Positions 36,434-44,486 of a stretch of DNA of 64,000 nucleotides are shown piece after piece. A program made the translations under genes and the position numbers. Source of the stretch: Kitasatospora sp. Root107 (lineage in GTDB: Bacteria > Actinomycetota > Actinomycetes > Streptomycetales > Streptomycetaceae); the NCBI RefSeq assembly GCF_001424875.1, contig NZ_LMCT01000015.1:1-64000 (forward strand), read 5' to 3'. Under the pieces are notes generated by a model. That model was not told where the DNA came from. It searched no databases and saw only the letters and a list, made by a program, of their open reading frames with translations. Position 1 is the stretch's first letter. Each line of letters begins with the position of its first letter.

Positions 36434-37093
36434 GTGACTTCGCAACTCTTCGCTCCCGATGTGCAGCAGACCCTGGACCTGATCGGCATCTTCGTCTTCG
36501 CCCTGTCCGGGGGTCTGCTGGCGGTCCGTAAGAACATGGACATCTTCGGCATCTGCGTGCTCGCCGAGGCGACCGCGCTGGGCGGCGGGGTGATGCGCGA
36601 CCTGGTGATCGGGGCCACCCCGGTGGTGGCGTTCACCAACCTCGGGTACTTCCTCACCCCGCTGCTGGCCGCCCTGGTGGTGTTCTTCCTGCACCCCGAG
36701 GTGGAGCGGATCAACCGCGCCGTGCAGACCCTGGACGCGCTCGGCCTGGGCCTGTTCTGCGTCACCGGCACCGCCAAGGCGCACGACTACGGCCTCGGCG
36801 CGGTCCCCTCGATGGCGCTCGGCATGCTGACCGCGGCCGGCGGCGGGGTGATCCGGGACGTGCTGGCGCACGAGATGCCCTCGCTGCTGCGCTGGGACCG
36901 GGAGATCTACGCGGTGCCCGCGCTGGTCGGCTCGGCGATGGTGGTGGTGCTGATCGGCGCCGGGCAGCTCACCACCGCGACCGGCACGGCCTCGGCGCTG
37001 ACCGCGTTCGTGCTGCGGATGCTGGCGCTCAGGTACGGCTGGCGGGCGCCGCGTGCTTGGCACCGCAACGGTTCTCGCACCAGCGAGGAGTAG
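36434..37093 (+). CDS. TRIC-type trimeric cation channel family protein
   Basis: About 219 aa with seven predicted membrane helices. Two internal repeats each carry a glycine-rich kink followed by RD: ALGGGVMRDLVIGATP and AAGGGVIRDVLAHEMP, the hallmark of the UPF0126/TRIC family of potassium-permeable channels. Start is GTG 36434, or TTG two codons earlier. Its last 65 bases overlap the end of the IclR gene on the opposite strand, so the polar C-terminal tail is shared antisense sequence. Confidence 0.86.
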   Translation: MTSQLFAPDVQQTLDLIGIFVFALSGGLLAVRKNMDIFGICVLAEATALGGGVMRDLVIGATPVVAFTNLGYFLTPLLAALVVFFLHPEVERINRAVQTLDALGLGLFCVTGTAKAHDYGLGAVPSMALGMLTAAGGGVIRDVLAHEMPSLLRWDREIYAVPALVGSAMVVVLIGAGQLTTATGTASALTAFVLRMLALRYGWRAPRAWHRNGSRTSEE

Positions 37094-37850
37094 GCGAGCC
37101 GCCGTAGGCGAGCGAGATCGCCTCGACGGTGCAGAGCAGTTCGGGCAGCAGCCGGCTGAGCTCGGCGATCGGGGCCACCCCGACCGGGGCGGACATCGAG
37201 CAGGCGGCGATCGCGGTGCCCTCGGGGCCGACCACCGGGGCGGCGATGCAGTTCACCGTCTCCTGGTACTCGGCCTGGTCGACCGCCCAGCCCTGGCGCT
37301 GCACGGCGGTCAGCTCGGCGCGGAACTCCTCGACGGTGCGGATGCTGGTGCTGGTCCTGGCCGGGAAGTCCTGGACGTCCAGAAAGGCCGTCAGCTGATC
37401 CTCCGGCAGATCCGCCAGCAGCACCTTGCCGACCGCGGTGGCGACCGCAGGGACGCGCTGGCCGATCCGGGCGGCCGGATCCGACCAGGTGCCGGGCCGG
37501 TCGGGGTAGCGGCTCTGCACCTTGTCCAGGTAGAGCACCTCGCCGGCGTCCAGCACCGCGAGTTGCACGGTGTGCCCGTACCGGTCGTTCAGCGAGGCCA
37601 GGTACGGGGCGGCGACCTGGCGGACGTCGATCCCCGCCAGGGCCTGCTGGGCCAGCGAGAACAGCCGGCCGCCGAGCCGGTAGCGCTGGTCCGACTGGCG
37701 GTCCACCAGGCCGTGTTCCTGCAGCGTACGGAGCAGCCGGAGGGCGGTGGACTTGTGCACGCCGATCCGGTTGGCGGCCTGTTCCAGCGAGGCGGGACCG
37801 TCGCCGAGCGAGGCCAGAATGGTCAGCGCCCGGTCCACCGTCTGCGACAT
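37029..37850 (-). CDS. IclR-family transcriptional regulator
   Basis: A 273-aa regulator. The N-terminal winged helix is SQTVDRALTILASLGDGPAS and AANRIGVHKSTALRLLRTLQ. The C-terminal effector domain has GRLFSLAQQALAGIDVRQVA and VDQAEYQETVNCIAAPVVG. It diverges from the cysteine desulfurase gene, and the 107-bp gap contains two short palindromes that could be its operators. The effector is unknown. The last ~20 residues are unusual (Arg/Cys/Ala-rich) because they overlap the converging gene. Confidence 0.88.
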   Translation of the reverse strand: MSQTVDRALTILASLGDGPASLEQAANRIGVHKSTALRLLRTLQEHGLVDRQSDQRYRLGGRLFSLAQQALAGIDVRQVAAPYLASLNDRYGHTVQLAVLDAGEVLYLDKVQSRYPDRPGTWSDPAARIGQRVPAVATAVGKVLLADLPEDQLTAFLDVQDFPARTSTSIRTVEEFRAELTAVQRQGWAVDQAEYQETVNCIAAPVVGPEGTAIAACSMSAPVGVAPIAELSRLLPELLCTVEAISLAYGGSPTPRWCENRCGAKHAAPASRT

Positions 37851-37900
37851 TCCGCCCCGCCCCCTTGTCCGTTGAGCTGAGCCAGGAGGCTAACGGCGCG

Positions 37901-37915
37901 TTGCAGAGGGTGCAA
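37901..37915. promoter_or_regulatory. 15-bp palindrome, possible IclR operator
   Basis: TTGCA, five bases, TGCAA. Length and symmetry fit an IclR-type site, and it lies 51 bases upstream of the regulator's start. Inference. Confidence 0.4.
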
Positions 37916-37932
37916 TGGCCAAATCGTGACCA

Positions 37933-37948
37933 GTAGGGCCCCTACACT
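37933..37948 (+). promoter_or_regulatory. Palindrome overlapping -10 box of the cysteine desulfurase gene
   Basis: GTAGGG, one base, CCCTAC at 37933-37945 overlaps TACACT (37943-37948), which lies nine bases before the ATG. A regulator bound here would block the promoter. Confidence 0.4.
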
Positions 37949-37957
37949 TGTGCCGCT

Positions 37958-39142
37958 ATGCCTTATCTCGACCACGCGGCCACCACCCCGATGCTGCCCG
38001 AGGCGATCGCCGCCATGAGCGCGCACCTCGGGGTGGTCGGCAATGCCTCCTCCCTGCACGCGGCCGGCCGCCGGGCCCGCCGGGTGGTCGAGGAGTCCCG
38101 CGAGTCGCTGGCCAGGTCGCTCGGTGCGCGGCCCAGCGAGATCGTGCTGACCGGTGGTGGCACCGAGTCCGACAACCTCGCGGTGAAGGGCCTGTACTGG
38201 GCCCGCCGGGATGCCGATCCGGCCCGCCGCCGGGTGCTGTGCAGTCCGGTCGAGCACCACGCCGTGCTGGACGCGGTGCACTGGCTCTCCGAGCACGAGG
38301 GCGCCGAGGTCGAGTACCTGCCGGTGGACGGCTACGGACGGGTGCATCCCGAGGCGCTCCGCGAGACGATCGAGCGGGACCCGGCCTCGGTCGCCCTGGT
38401 CACCGTGATGTGGGCCAACAACGAGGTCGGCACCCTGCAGCCGATCCACGAACTCGTCGCGGTGGCGCAGGAGTTCGGCATCCCGATGCACGCCGACGCG
38501 GTGCAGGCGCTGGGCCAGGTGCCGGTCTCGTTCGCCGATTCCGGCCTGGACGCGCTGACCGTCACCGGGCACAAGATCGGTGGCCCGTACGGGGTCGGCG
38601 CGCTGCTGCTCGGCCGGGGCGTCACGCCGGTGCCGCTGCTGCACGGCGGTGGCCAGGAGCGCGACGTCCGTTCCGGGACGCTGGACGTGCCCGCCGCCGC
38701 CGGGTTCGCCGCTGCCGCCGAACTCGCGGTGCAGCGCCGGGCCGAGCACGCCGTGACGGTGGCCGCGCTCCGGGACGAGCTGGTCGCCGAGGTGCTCCGG
38801 GCGGTCCCTGACGCCGTGTTGAACGGCGATCCGGCGGCGGCCGGCCGGCTGCCCGCCAACGCGCACTTCTCCTTCCCCGGCTGCGAGGGCGACGCGCTGC
38901 TGATGCTGCTGGACGCCCAGGGCATCGAGTGCTCCACCGGCTCGGCCTGCTCGGCCGGCGTGCCGCAGCCCAGCCACGTGCTGCTGGCGATGGGTGCCGA
39001 CCCGCTGCTGGCCAGGGCCTCGCTCCGGTTCTCGCTGGGCCACACCTCGACCCGGGACGACGTGGCCGCGCTGGCCGCCGCGATCGGCCCCGCCGTGCTG
39101 CGGGCCCGGAACGCCGGACTCGCCGCCGCCGCCCGTCGCTGA
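37958..39142 (+). CDS. Cysteine desulfurase (IscS/NifS family)
   Basis: A 394-aa PLP enzyme that takes sulfur from cysteine as a persulfide. The PLP lysine is in [15 protein letters not shown], the active-site cysteine is Cys331 in [18 protein letters not shown], and [14 protein letters not shown] opens the protein. It is directly upstream of mnmA, so its main task here is probably to feed sulfur for 2-thiouridine formation in tRNA. No iscU or suf genes are nearby. Confidence 0.93.
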   Translation: MPYLDHAATTPMLPEAIAAMSAHLGVVGNASSLHAAGRRARRVVEESRESLARSLGARPSEIVLTGGGTESDNLAVKGLYWARRDADPARRRVLCSPVEHHAVLDAVHWLSEHEGAEVEYLPVDGYGRVHPEALRETIERDPASVALVTVMWANNEVGTLQPIHELVAVAQEFGIPMHADAVQALGQVPVSFADSGLDALTVTGHKIGGPYGVGALLLGRGVTPVPLLHGGGQERDVRSGTLDVPAAAGFAAAAELAVQRRAEHAVTVAALRDELVAEVLRAVPDAVLNGDPAAAGRLPANAHFSFPGCEGDALLMLLDAQGIECSTGSACSAGVPQPSHVLLAMGADPLLARASLRFSLGHTSTRDDVAALAAAIGPAVLRARNAGLAAAARR

Positions 39143-39164
39143 AACACGTACCCTGGACGGCATC

Positions 39165-40301
39165 ATGACTGACTTCCCCGGTGCTCCCGTGTCCCCTGGC
39201 AATGGCCGGCTCCGCGTGCTCGCGGCGATGTCCGGCGGCGTCGACTCGGCGGTGGCCGCCGCGCGGGCGGTGGAGGCCGGGCACGAGGTGACCGGTGTGC
39301 ACCTGGCGCTCTCCTCGAACCCGCAGTCCTTCCGGACCGGCGCCCGGGGCTGCTGCACCATCGAGGACTCCCGGGACGCCCGGCGGGCCGCCGACGTGAT
39401 CGGCATCCCGTTCTACGTCTGGGACCTGGCCGAGCGGTTCCGCGAGGACGTGATCGACGACTTCGTCGCGGAGTACGCGGCCGGGCGGACCCCGAACCCG
39501 TGCCTGCGCTGCAACGAGAAGATCAAGTTCGCCGCGCTGCTGGACAAGGCGATCGCGCTCGGCTTCGACGCGGTCTGCACCGGGCACTACGCCCGGATCG
39601 TCGATCTCCCGTCCGGGGAGCGGCAGTTGCACCGCGCGGTGGACATGGCCAAGGACCAGTCCTACGTGCTCGGGGTGCTCGACGCTGACCAGCTCGCGCA
39701 CGCGCTCTTCCCGCTCGGCGACACCACCAAGGACCTGATCCGGGTGGAGGCCGAGCAGCGCGGCTTGGCCGTCGCCCAGAAGCCGGACAGCCACGACATC
39801 TGCTTCATCGCCGACGGTGACACCCAGGGCTTCCTGGCCAAGCACCTCGGCACCGCCACCGGCGACATCGTGGACGCAGACGGCAGCAAGCTCGGTGAGC
39901 ACGACGGGGCGTACGGCTTCACCATCGGCCAGCGCAAGGGCCTGCGGATCGGCACCCCGGCCGCCGACGGCAAGCCCCGCTACGTGCTCGACATCTCGCC
40001 GGTGAACAACACCGTCACGGTCGGCCCCGCCGAGGGCCTGGACGTGCTCGGCCTGACCGCGATCCGTCCGCGCTGGTGCGGGGAGGCCCCGGCGGGCCAG
40101 GGCTCGTACACCGCCCAGCTCCGGGCACACGGCGAGGAGGTCCCGGTCACCGCCACGCTGACCGACGGCGAGCTGCACGTCCGGCTCGCCACCGCCGCCC
40201 GGGGGATCGCCCCCGGCCAGGCCGTGGTGCTGTACGACGGCACCCGGGTGCTGGGCTCGGCCACCATCGCGAGCACCGAACGGCGCCAGGTCAGCGCGTA
40301 A
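39165..40301 (+). CDS. mnmA: tRNA 2-thiouridine(34) synthase MnmA
   Basis: A 378-aa tRNA-specific thiolase that installs 2-thiouridine at the wobble position of Lys, Glu and Gln tRNAs, using ATP and persulfide sulfur. The PP-loop is [16 protein letters not shown]. The catalytic cysteines lie in [14 protein letters not shown] and [11 protein letters not shown], and [20 protein letters not shown] and [11 protein letters not shown] are conserved. ATG at 39165 is the first start before the PP-loop; a longer open frame exists upstream inside the desulfurase gene. It follows the cysteine desulfurase gene by 22 bases. Confidence 0.95.
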   Translation: MTDFPGAPVSPGNGRLRVLAAMSGGVDSAVAAARAVEAGHEVTGVHLALSSNPQSFRTGARGCCTIEDSRDARRAADVIGIPFYVWDLAERFREDVIDDFVAEYAAGRTPNPCLRCNEKIKFAALLDKAIALGFDAVCTGHYARIVDLPSGERQLHRAVDMAKDQSYVLGVLDADQLAHALFPLGDTTKDLIRVEAEQRGLAVAQKPDSHDICFIADGDTQGFLAKHLGTATGDIVDADGSKLGEHDGAYGFTIGQRKGLRIGTPAADGKPRYVLDISPVNNTVTVGPAEGLDVLGLTAIRPRWCGEAPAGQGSYTAQLRAHGEEVPVTATLTDGELHVRLATAARGIAPGQAVVLYDGTRVLGSATIASTERRQVSA

Positions 40302-40345
40302 CCAGGTGGGGCGGTGGGCGGTGCACCTGGTAGACCTAGGGCACT

Positions 40346-40876
40346 ATGAACATCACTGTTTTCTGTTCCGCGTACTCGCTCGACGAGAAGTACACCGCCC
40401 CCGCCGCCGAGTTCGCCCGCCTGCTCGGGGAGGGCGGGCACACCCTGGTCTGGGGCGGCTCGCACGCCGGGCTGATGGGGCTGCTGGCCGACGGGGTCAA
40501 GGAGGCCGGCGGGCGGCTGGTCGGGATCTCGGTGGAGTTCCTGGCGCACAAGACCTACGAAGGCGCCGACGAGCTGGTGATGACGCGTGACCTGGCCGAG
40601 CGGAAGGCGCAGCTGCTGGCCAGGGCGGACGCCCTGGTGGTGCTGGTCGGCGGGCTCGGGACGCTGGACGAGATCACCGAGGTGCTGGAGCTGAAGAAGC
40701 ACGCGCTGCACGACAAGCCGGTGGTGGTGCTCGACACCGAGGGCTTCTACGGCGGGCTGCGCACCCAGCTGGAGCGGATGGACGTCGAGGGCTTCCTGCC
40801 CAGGCCGCTGGCCGAGCTGATCACCTTCGCGGCCGAACCGGCCGAGGCGCTGGCCCTGTTGGAGGAGAAGAGCTGA
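40346..40876 (+). CDS. LOG-family (TIGR00730) Rossmann-fold protein
   Basis: A 176-aa protein of the LOG/lysine-decarboxylase-like family, whose studied members cleave nucleoside 5'-monophosphates, including cytokinin ribosides, to free bases. Motifs are VFCSAYSLDEKY, LVWGGSHAGLMG and VVLVGGLGTLDEITEVLELK. The canonical PGGxGTxxE reads VGGLGTLDE, so Pro is replaced by Val. The catalytic Arg may be in TRDLAERKAQL. It overlaps the SDR gene start by one base (TGATG). Confidence 0.85.
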   Translation: MNITVFCSAYSLDEKYTAPAAEFARLLGEGGHTLVWGGSHAGLMGLLADGVKEAGGRLVGISVEFLAHKTYEGADELVMTRDLAERKAQLLARADALVVLVGGLGTLDEITEVLELKKHALHDKPVVVLDTEGFYGGLRTQLERMDVEGFLPRPLAELITFAAEPAEALALLEEKS

Positions 40877-41565
40877 TGGGTGCTCACCTGATCACCGGAG
40901 CCGGCTCGGGCATCGGCGCGGTCGTCGCCGAGCGGCTGGCCGAACGCGGCGAGCAGCTCTGGCTGGTGGCCCGGGACGCCAAGCGCGGCGCCGAGCTGCG
41001 GGCCCGCTTCCCCGGCAGCCGGACGCTGGTCGGCAACCTGGCCGACCCGGCGAAGCTGTCCTGGGCGCTCGGCCAGCAGGAGCTGCCGATCGAGCTGGAC
41101 TCGATCCTGCACATCGCGGGCGTGGTCCAGCTCGGCGAGATCGGCGAGCTGCCGGTCAAGGCCTGGCAGGAGCAGCTGAACGTCAACCTGGTCGCGCCGG
41201 CCGAGCTCACCCGGCTGCTGCTGCCCTCGATCCGGCAGGCCCGGGGACACGTGGTCTTCGTGAACTCCGGGGCCGGCCTGCGGGCCGATGCCACCTGGGG
41301 GGCGTACGCCGCAAGCAAGTTCGGGCTGCGGGCGCTGGCGGACGCGCTGCGGGCCGAGGAGCACGGGCACGGGGTACGGGTCACCTCGGTCTACCCCGGG
41401 CGGACGGCCACCGCGATGCAGGTGAAGGTCCATCAGCAGGAGGGCAAGGAGTACGACCCGTCCCGCTGGATCGCGCCGGAGTCGGTCGCCACCGCGATCC
41501 TCACCGCGCTGGACCTGCCCCGGGACGCCGAGATCACCGAGATCACCGTCCGCCCGGGCGGCTGA
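40876..41565 (+). CDS. Short-chain dehydrogenase/reductase
   Basis: A 229-aa SDR. The cofactor loop is ITGAGSGIGAVVAERL, the Ser is in VVFVNSGAGL and the catalytic Tyr-Lys pair is in WGAYAASKFGLRAL. LHIAGVVQLGEIGELP replaces the usual NNAG with HIAG. Coupled to the LOG gene by a TGATG overlap. Substrate unknown. A strong terminator follows, which marks the end of the housekeeping stretch before the RiPP-like cluster. Confidence 0.9.
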   Translation: MGAHLITGAGSGIGAVVAERLAERGEQLWLVARDAKRGAELRARFPGSRTLVGNLADPAKLSWALGQQELPIELDSILHIAGVVQLGEIGELPVKAWQEQLNVNLVAPAELTRLLLPSIRQARGHVVFVNSGAGLRADATWGAYAASKFGLRALADALRAEEHGHGVRVTSVYPGRTATAMQVKVHQQEGKEYDPSRWIAPESVATAILTALDLPRDAEITEITVRPGG

Positions 41566-41582
41566 CCGAGCGTTCGTTCTGT

Positions 41583-41624
41583 GAAGCCCCTGGGGCGGAA
41601 CTGTGGTTCCGCGCCAGGGGCTTC
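41583..41624 (+). terminator. Strong terminator after the SDR gene
   Basis: GAAGCCCCTGG (41583-41593) pairs with 41614-41624. The stem continues, after one mismatch, with GCGGAAC/GTTCCGC and closes on a TGTG loop. No T run. Confidence 0.85.
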
Positions 41625-41800
41625 GGCATGCCCGGAGCGCGGTCGGAGTGCCATCGGGCCTCTCACCAGGCTTGATGCGCACGGGTCAGATCGGATACGG
41701 CGGGTCCGGTTGCAGGAAGGGTGCTTCGGGGCCGAATCGCCGAGCCGCGAAACACGTTGGGTGAGGCGCGGCCGGGCCGGGCCGGCCGACCGCTCCACCG

Positions 41801-41873
41801 GGTTTGCCCGGATTGCCCACGAATGACGGGACGGCGGATATCGGGCATATCAGGGCTGATGGCCGGGCAAACC
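41801..41873. repeat. 11-bp inverted repeat upstream of the pentapeptide cluster
   Basis: GGTTTGCCCGG (41801-41811) and CCGGGCAAACC (41863-41873) are exact complements 51 bases apart. They lie in the 440-bp region before the precursor gene, which otherwise shows no gene. A looped operator or a structured leader is possible. Confidence 0.45.
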
Positions 41874-41962
41874 TGCTTTCGGCATTCGCTCGGCATGACC
41901 CTGGGTGATCTCCTGCGATCAATTCCGGACAGCGTCGGCCGATCCCAAGGAGTGGGCTCGAA

Positions 41963-42082
41963 TTGACAGTTGCGACGGCTGTCGAGGCGAGTGATAGTTG
42001 GGGCACGGCCACCGGCGGGGAATTGAATGCACGGTGGTCACCGGCCCGGAGAGGGGGGTTCGACATGCGTTACGACTACTGA
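41963..42082 (+). CDS. Alternative longer precursor peptide (39 aa) ending in MRYDY
   Basis: The frame of the pentapeptide is open upstream, and its first start is a TTG at 41963 with AAGGAG ten bases before it. It would encode a 39-residue peptide beginning MTVATAVEASDSWG, continuing GGELNARWSPARRGGFD and ending MRYDY. A leader plus a short aromatic C-terminal core is the usual form of P450-modified RiPP precursors. Against it: the start is TTG, only about two thirds of the codons end in G or C (neighbouring genes are far higher), and a rare AGA codon falls exactly where a Shine-Dalgarno for the inner ATG lies. This and the short reading are mutually exclusive main hypotheses. Confidence 0.35.
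   Translation: MTVATAVEASDSWGTATGGELNARWSPARRGGFDMRYDY
42065..42082 (+). CDS. Minimal RiPP precursor: pentapeptide MRYDY
   Basis: An 18-bp reading frame, ATG CGT TAC GAC TAC TGA, preceded by GGAGAGGGGGG six bases before the ATG, a very strong ribosome site in an otherwise empty region. In biarylitide clusters an 18-bp gene of the MRYYH type precedes a P450 that cross-links the two aromatic residues. Here Tyr3 and Tyr5 bracket Asp4, giving a Tyr-Asp-Tyr core, and two P450 genes follow 73 bases later. I infer a precursor whose tyrosines are oxidatively joined and then trimmed and exported by the downstream genes. It is too short for any gene finder. A longer reading from TTG 41963 cannot be excluded. 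Confidence 0.6.
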   Translation: MRYDY

Positions 42083-42091
42083 TAACTCACG

Positions 42092-42117
42092 GCGTGGCCC
42101 GGGCTGATGGGCCACGC
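42092..42117 (+). terminator. Attenuating hairpin after the pentapeptide gene
   Basis: GCGTGGCCC (42092-42100) pairs exactly with GGGCCACGC (42109-42117); loop of eight bases. It starts nine bases after the TGA and is followed by a pyrimidine-rich GCCTGTCTTCTTC. Placed between precursor and P450, it probably makes the precursor mRNA much more abundant than the enzyme mRNA, as in many RiPP operons. Confidence 0.7.
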
Positions 42118-42155
42118 GCCTGTCTTCTTCAATAAACTTCCGAGGGGACGCTCAC

Positions 42156-43316
42156 GTGCCTGACTATGACCCACTGTCGACGGTCATGGTGAATGACCCT
42201 TATCCGACGTACTCCGAACTCCGGGACGGCGCACCGGTGTTCTGGAGCGATCGGCTCGACTCCTGGGTGCTGACCAGGTACGAGGACTGCCGGTCCGTCC
42301 TGGGTGACGCCGCGAACTTCGCCAGCGACTGGCGGCGGGCCGGGCACGAGTCGGCCTCGACGGTGATGAGTATGCAGGCACTCGACCCGCCGGACCACAC
42401 GCCTATTCGTCGGCTTTTCACGACGGCATTCCGGGATCAGGATCTGGACCATATCGGCGATATGGCGGCGATCGAGACGACGGAGCTGCTGGAGAAATTC
42501 TCGACCGCCCCGGAATTCGATTTCACCGCCGAACTGGCCCGCCCCGTGGCACTGTCGGCGGTCTGCCGGCTGCTGGGTGTCGACCCGCCGCCGGTGGCTG
42601 ATTTCGCCGCCCTGTCGGATGCGCTCGTGCACGGAATGGACGCCGGGCTGCGGCCCGAGGTGCGGGAGTCGGCGATGGCCGCGCGCAAGGAGATCAACGA
42701 GCTGATCGCCGGGTGGCACGGCGCCACCCGGGGGCCGGGCCTGCTGACCCAGGTGCTGGCGGGCGCGGCTGCGGCGGGGGTCTCCGAGGGCGAGATCTGG
42801 AACAGCTCCCGGGTGCTCTTCCTGGCCGGATTCAGCACCACCGTCGGCGCCGCCGCGAACGCGGTGCTCGCGCTGCTGGAGCGGCCGGAGGCACTGGAGC
42901 GGCTGCGCGACCCGAAGCTGCTGGAGACCGGGGTCGACGAACTGCTCCGGTTCGACAGCCCGGTGCAGGGCACCACCCGGGCCTGCGTGCGGCGGACCAC
43001 CGTCGGCGGCGTCACGGTCGAGCGCGGCCAGCTGGTCCTGATGCTCTTCGGCGCCGCCAACCGCGACCCGGCGCAGTTCGCCTCGCCCGACGAGCTGGTG
43101 CTCGACCGCAGCCCCAACCGGCACCTCTCGCTGGGCTGGGGGCCGCACGCCTGTTCCGGCGCGATGCTCGCCCGGATCATCATCCGCGCGCTGGTGACCG
43201 GCCTGCTCCGGGCACCGCGTCCGCCCCGGCTCGCGGGCCCGCCCGTGCGCGAGACGCGCGCCACGCTGCGCTACCCGGACCGACTGCCCGTCACCTTTCG
43301 AACTGCTGGGAGCTGA
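42156..43316 (+). CDS. Cytochrome P450 (first of pair), candidate peptide cross-linking enzyme
   Basis: A 386-aa soluble bacterial P450. It opens with YDPLSTVMVNDPYPTYSELR. The I-helix is FLAGFSTTVGAAAN, keeping AGxxT with Ser in place of the acidic residue. ExxR is in VDELLRFDSPVQGTTR. The heme loop is LGWGPHACSG with ligand Cys333, Leu replacing the usual Phe. GTG start has GAGGGG eight bases upstream. It is the first enzyme gene after the pentapeptide, the position held by the biaryl-forming P450 in biarylitide clusters. A ferredoxin and reductase must come from elsewhere; none is encoded nearby. Confidence 0.9.
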   Translation: MPDYDPLSTVMVNDPYPTYSELRDGAPVFWSDRLDSWVLTRYEDCRSVLGDAANFASDWRRAGHESASTVMSMQALDPPDHTPIRRLFTTAFRDQDLDHIGDMAAIETTELLEKFSTAPEFDFTAELARPVALSAVCRLLGVDPPPVADFAALSDALVHGMDAGLRPEVRESAMAARKEINELIAGWHGATRGPGLLTQVLAGAAAAGVSEGEIWNSSRVLFLAGFSTTVGAAANAVLALLERPEALERLRDPKLLETGVDELLRFDSPVQGTTRACVRRTTVGGVTVERGQLVLMLFGAANRDPAQFASPDELVLDRSPNRHLSLGWGPHACSGAMLARIIIRALVTGLLRAPRPPRLAGPPVRETRATLRYPDRLPVTFRTAGS

Positions 43317-43322
43317 CCCCTG

Positions 43323-44486
43323 ATGACCAACCTGATCGACACGTACGACCCGCTGGACCCGGAGACGCTGAAGGACCCCTACCCGACGTACGAGGCCCTG
43401 CGGGCCCTGGGCGGCCCGGTGTGGAGCGAGCGGCTGGACAGCTGGGTGCTCACCTCGTACGAGGACTGCAAGCGCGTCCTGCTCGACCACGAGAACTTCG
43501 CCGCCGACTGGCGGCGGGCCGGTGAGACCGTGCCCGACGTCTCGCTGAGCGTGCACACCTTCGACCCGCCCGAGCACACCGGGATCTACGGGGTGCTGGC
43601 CCACTCGCTGATGGGGATGGCGAGCGACGACCTGGCGAAGCGGGCCAGGGCGGAGATCGCGGCCCGGCTGGACGCGCTGCCGGCCGGGCCGGTCAACCTG
43701 GTCCCCGAGTTCACCGAGCCGCTGGCGCGCTGGTTCATCCCGCAGGCGCTCGGCCTGCCGGAGTTCGAGCTGGAGGTGATCCGGCCGATCGCCGCGGCAA
43801 TCACCCAGGCGATGGACGGCGGTCTGGTGCCGTCGGCCCGGAAGCCCGGCGTCGAGGCTCAGGGCAAGCTCGCGGACCTGATCGAGACCTGGGTGGAGGA
43901 GCTCGAACCGGGCGCCCCGCTGCGCGAGTTGGTGGACCGGGCGACCGAGGCGGGCATCCCCAGGGCGGCCACCATGAACTCGCTGCGCACCCTGGTGGTG
44001 AACGGCTTCACCGCCGTGCCCGCCTCGCTCGGCAACGCGCTGCACGCGCTGGCCCGCGACCCGCGGATCCTCAAGGAGCAGCTGGGCGACCCGGTCACGC
44101 TGGACCGGGCCCCGCACGAGTTCTTCCGCTTCGAGGCCCCGATCCAGGGCACCACCCGGCTGGCGGTGCGCGACACCGAGCTGGCGGGCGTTCAGGTCCT
44201 GCGCGGCCAGGGCGTGTTGATGATGTTCGCGGCCGCCAACCGCGACCCGGGTCACTTCACCGAACCGGACCGGATCGACCTGGAGCGGTGGCCCAACCAC
44301 CACCTGACGTTCGGATACGGCGCACACGCCTGTTCAGGCTCGATCCTCGCCCATATGCTGCTGCGCGAGGTGCTGGCCGTGCTGCTCGAACGCGGGGCCG
44401 TGCTGCGGCTCGCGGAGCCCGCCACCTACAAGAAGCTCGCCACCGTGCGCACGCTGGAATCCCTTCCGCTGGAGATCACATTCTGA
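43323..44486 (+). CDS. Cytochrome P450 (second of pair), altered I-helix
   Basis: A 387-aa P450 that starts six bases after the first. The N termini are closely alike (DPYPTYEALR and ERLDSWVLTSYEDCKRVLLD, then ADWRRAG against SDWRRAG), indicating tandem duplication. ExxR is in HEFFRFEAPIQGTTR and the heme loop is FGYGAHACSG with Cys337. The I-helix reads VVNGFTAVPASLGNAL: the conserved acid-alcohol pair is missing, with Ala at the Thr position. It may do a different oxidation, act on an already linked peptide, or support the first P450. The stop overlaps the exporter's proposed CTG start. Confidence 0.9.
   Translation: MTNLIDTYDPLDPETLKDPYPTYEALRALGGPVWSERLDSWVLTSYEDCKRVLLDHENFAADWRRAGETVPDVSLSVHTFDPPEHTGIYGVLAHSLMGMASDDLAKRARAEIAARLDALPAGPVNLVPEFTEPLARWFIPQALGLPEFELEVIRPIAAAITQAMDGGLVPSARKPGVEAQGKLADLIETWVEELEPGAPLRELVDRATEAGIPRAATMNSLRTLVVNGFTAVPASLGNALHALARDPRILKEQLGDPVTLDRAPHEFFRFEAPIQGTTRLAVRDTELAGVQVLRGQGVLMMFAAANRDPGHFTEPDRIDLERWPNHHLTFGYGAHACSGSILAHMLLREVLAVLLERGAVLRLAEPATYKKLATVRTLESLPLEITF

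Noticed and set aside
41721..41966. 81-codon frame upstream of the pentapeptide
   Set aside because: No ribosome site, Arg/Gly-rich random composition, in a different frame from MRYDY, and it spans the inverted repeat.
41963..41968. TTGACA as a -35 for the peptide cluster
   Set aside because: The nearest -10-like sequence (GATAGT) is 24 bases downstream. The TTG is more interesting as a possible start codon.
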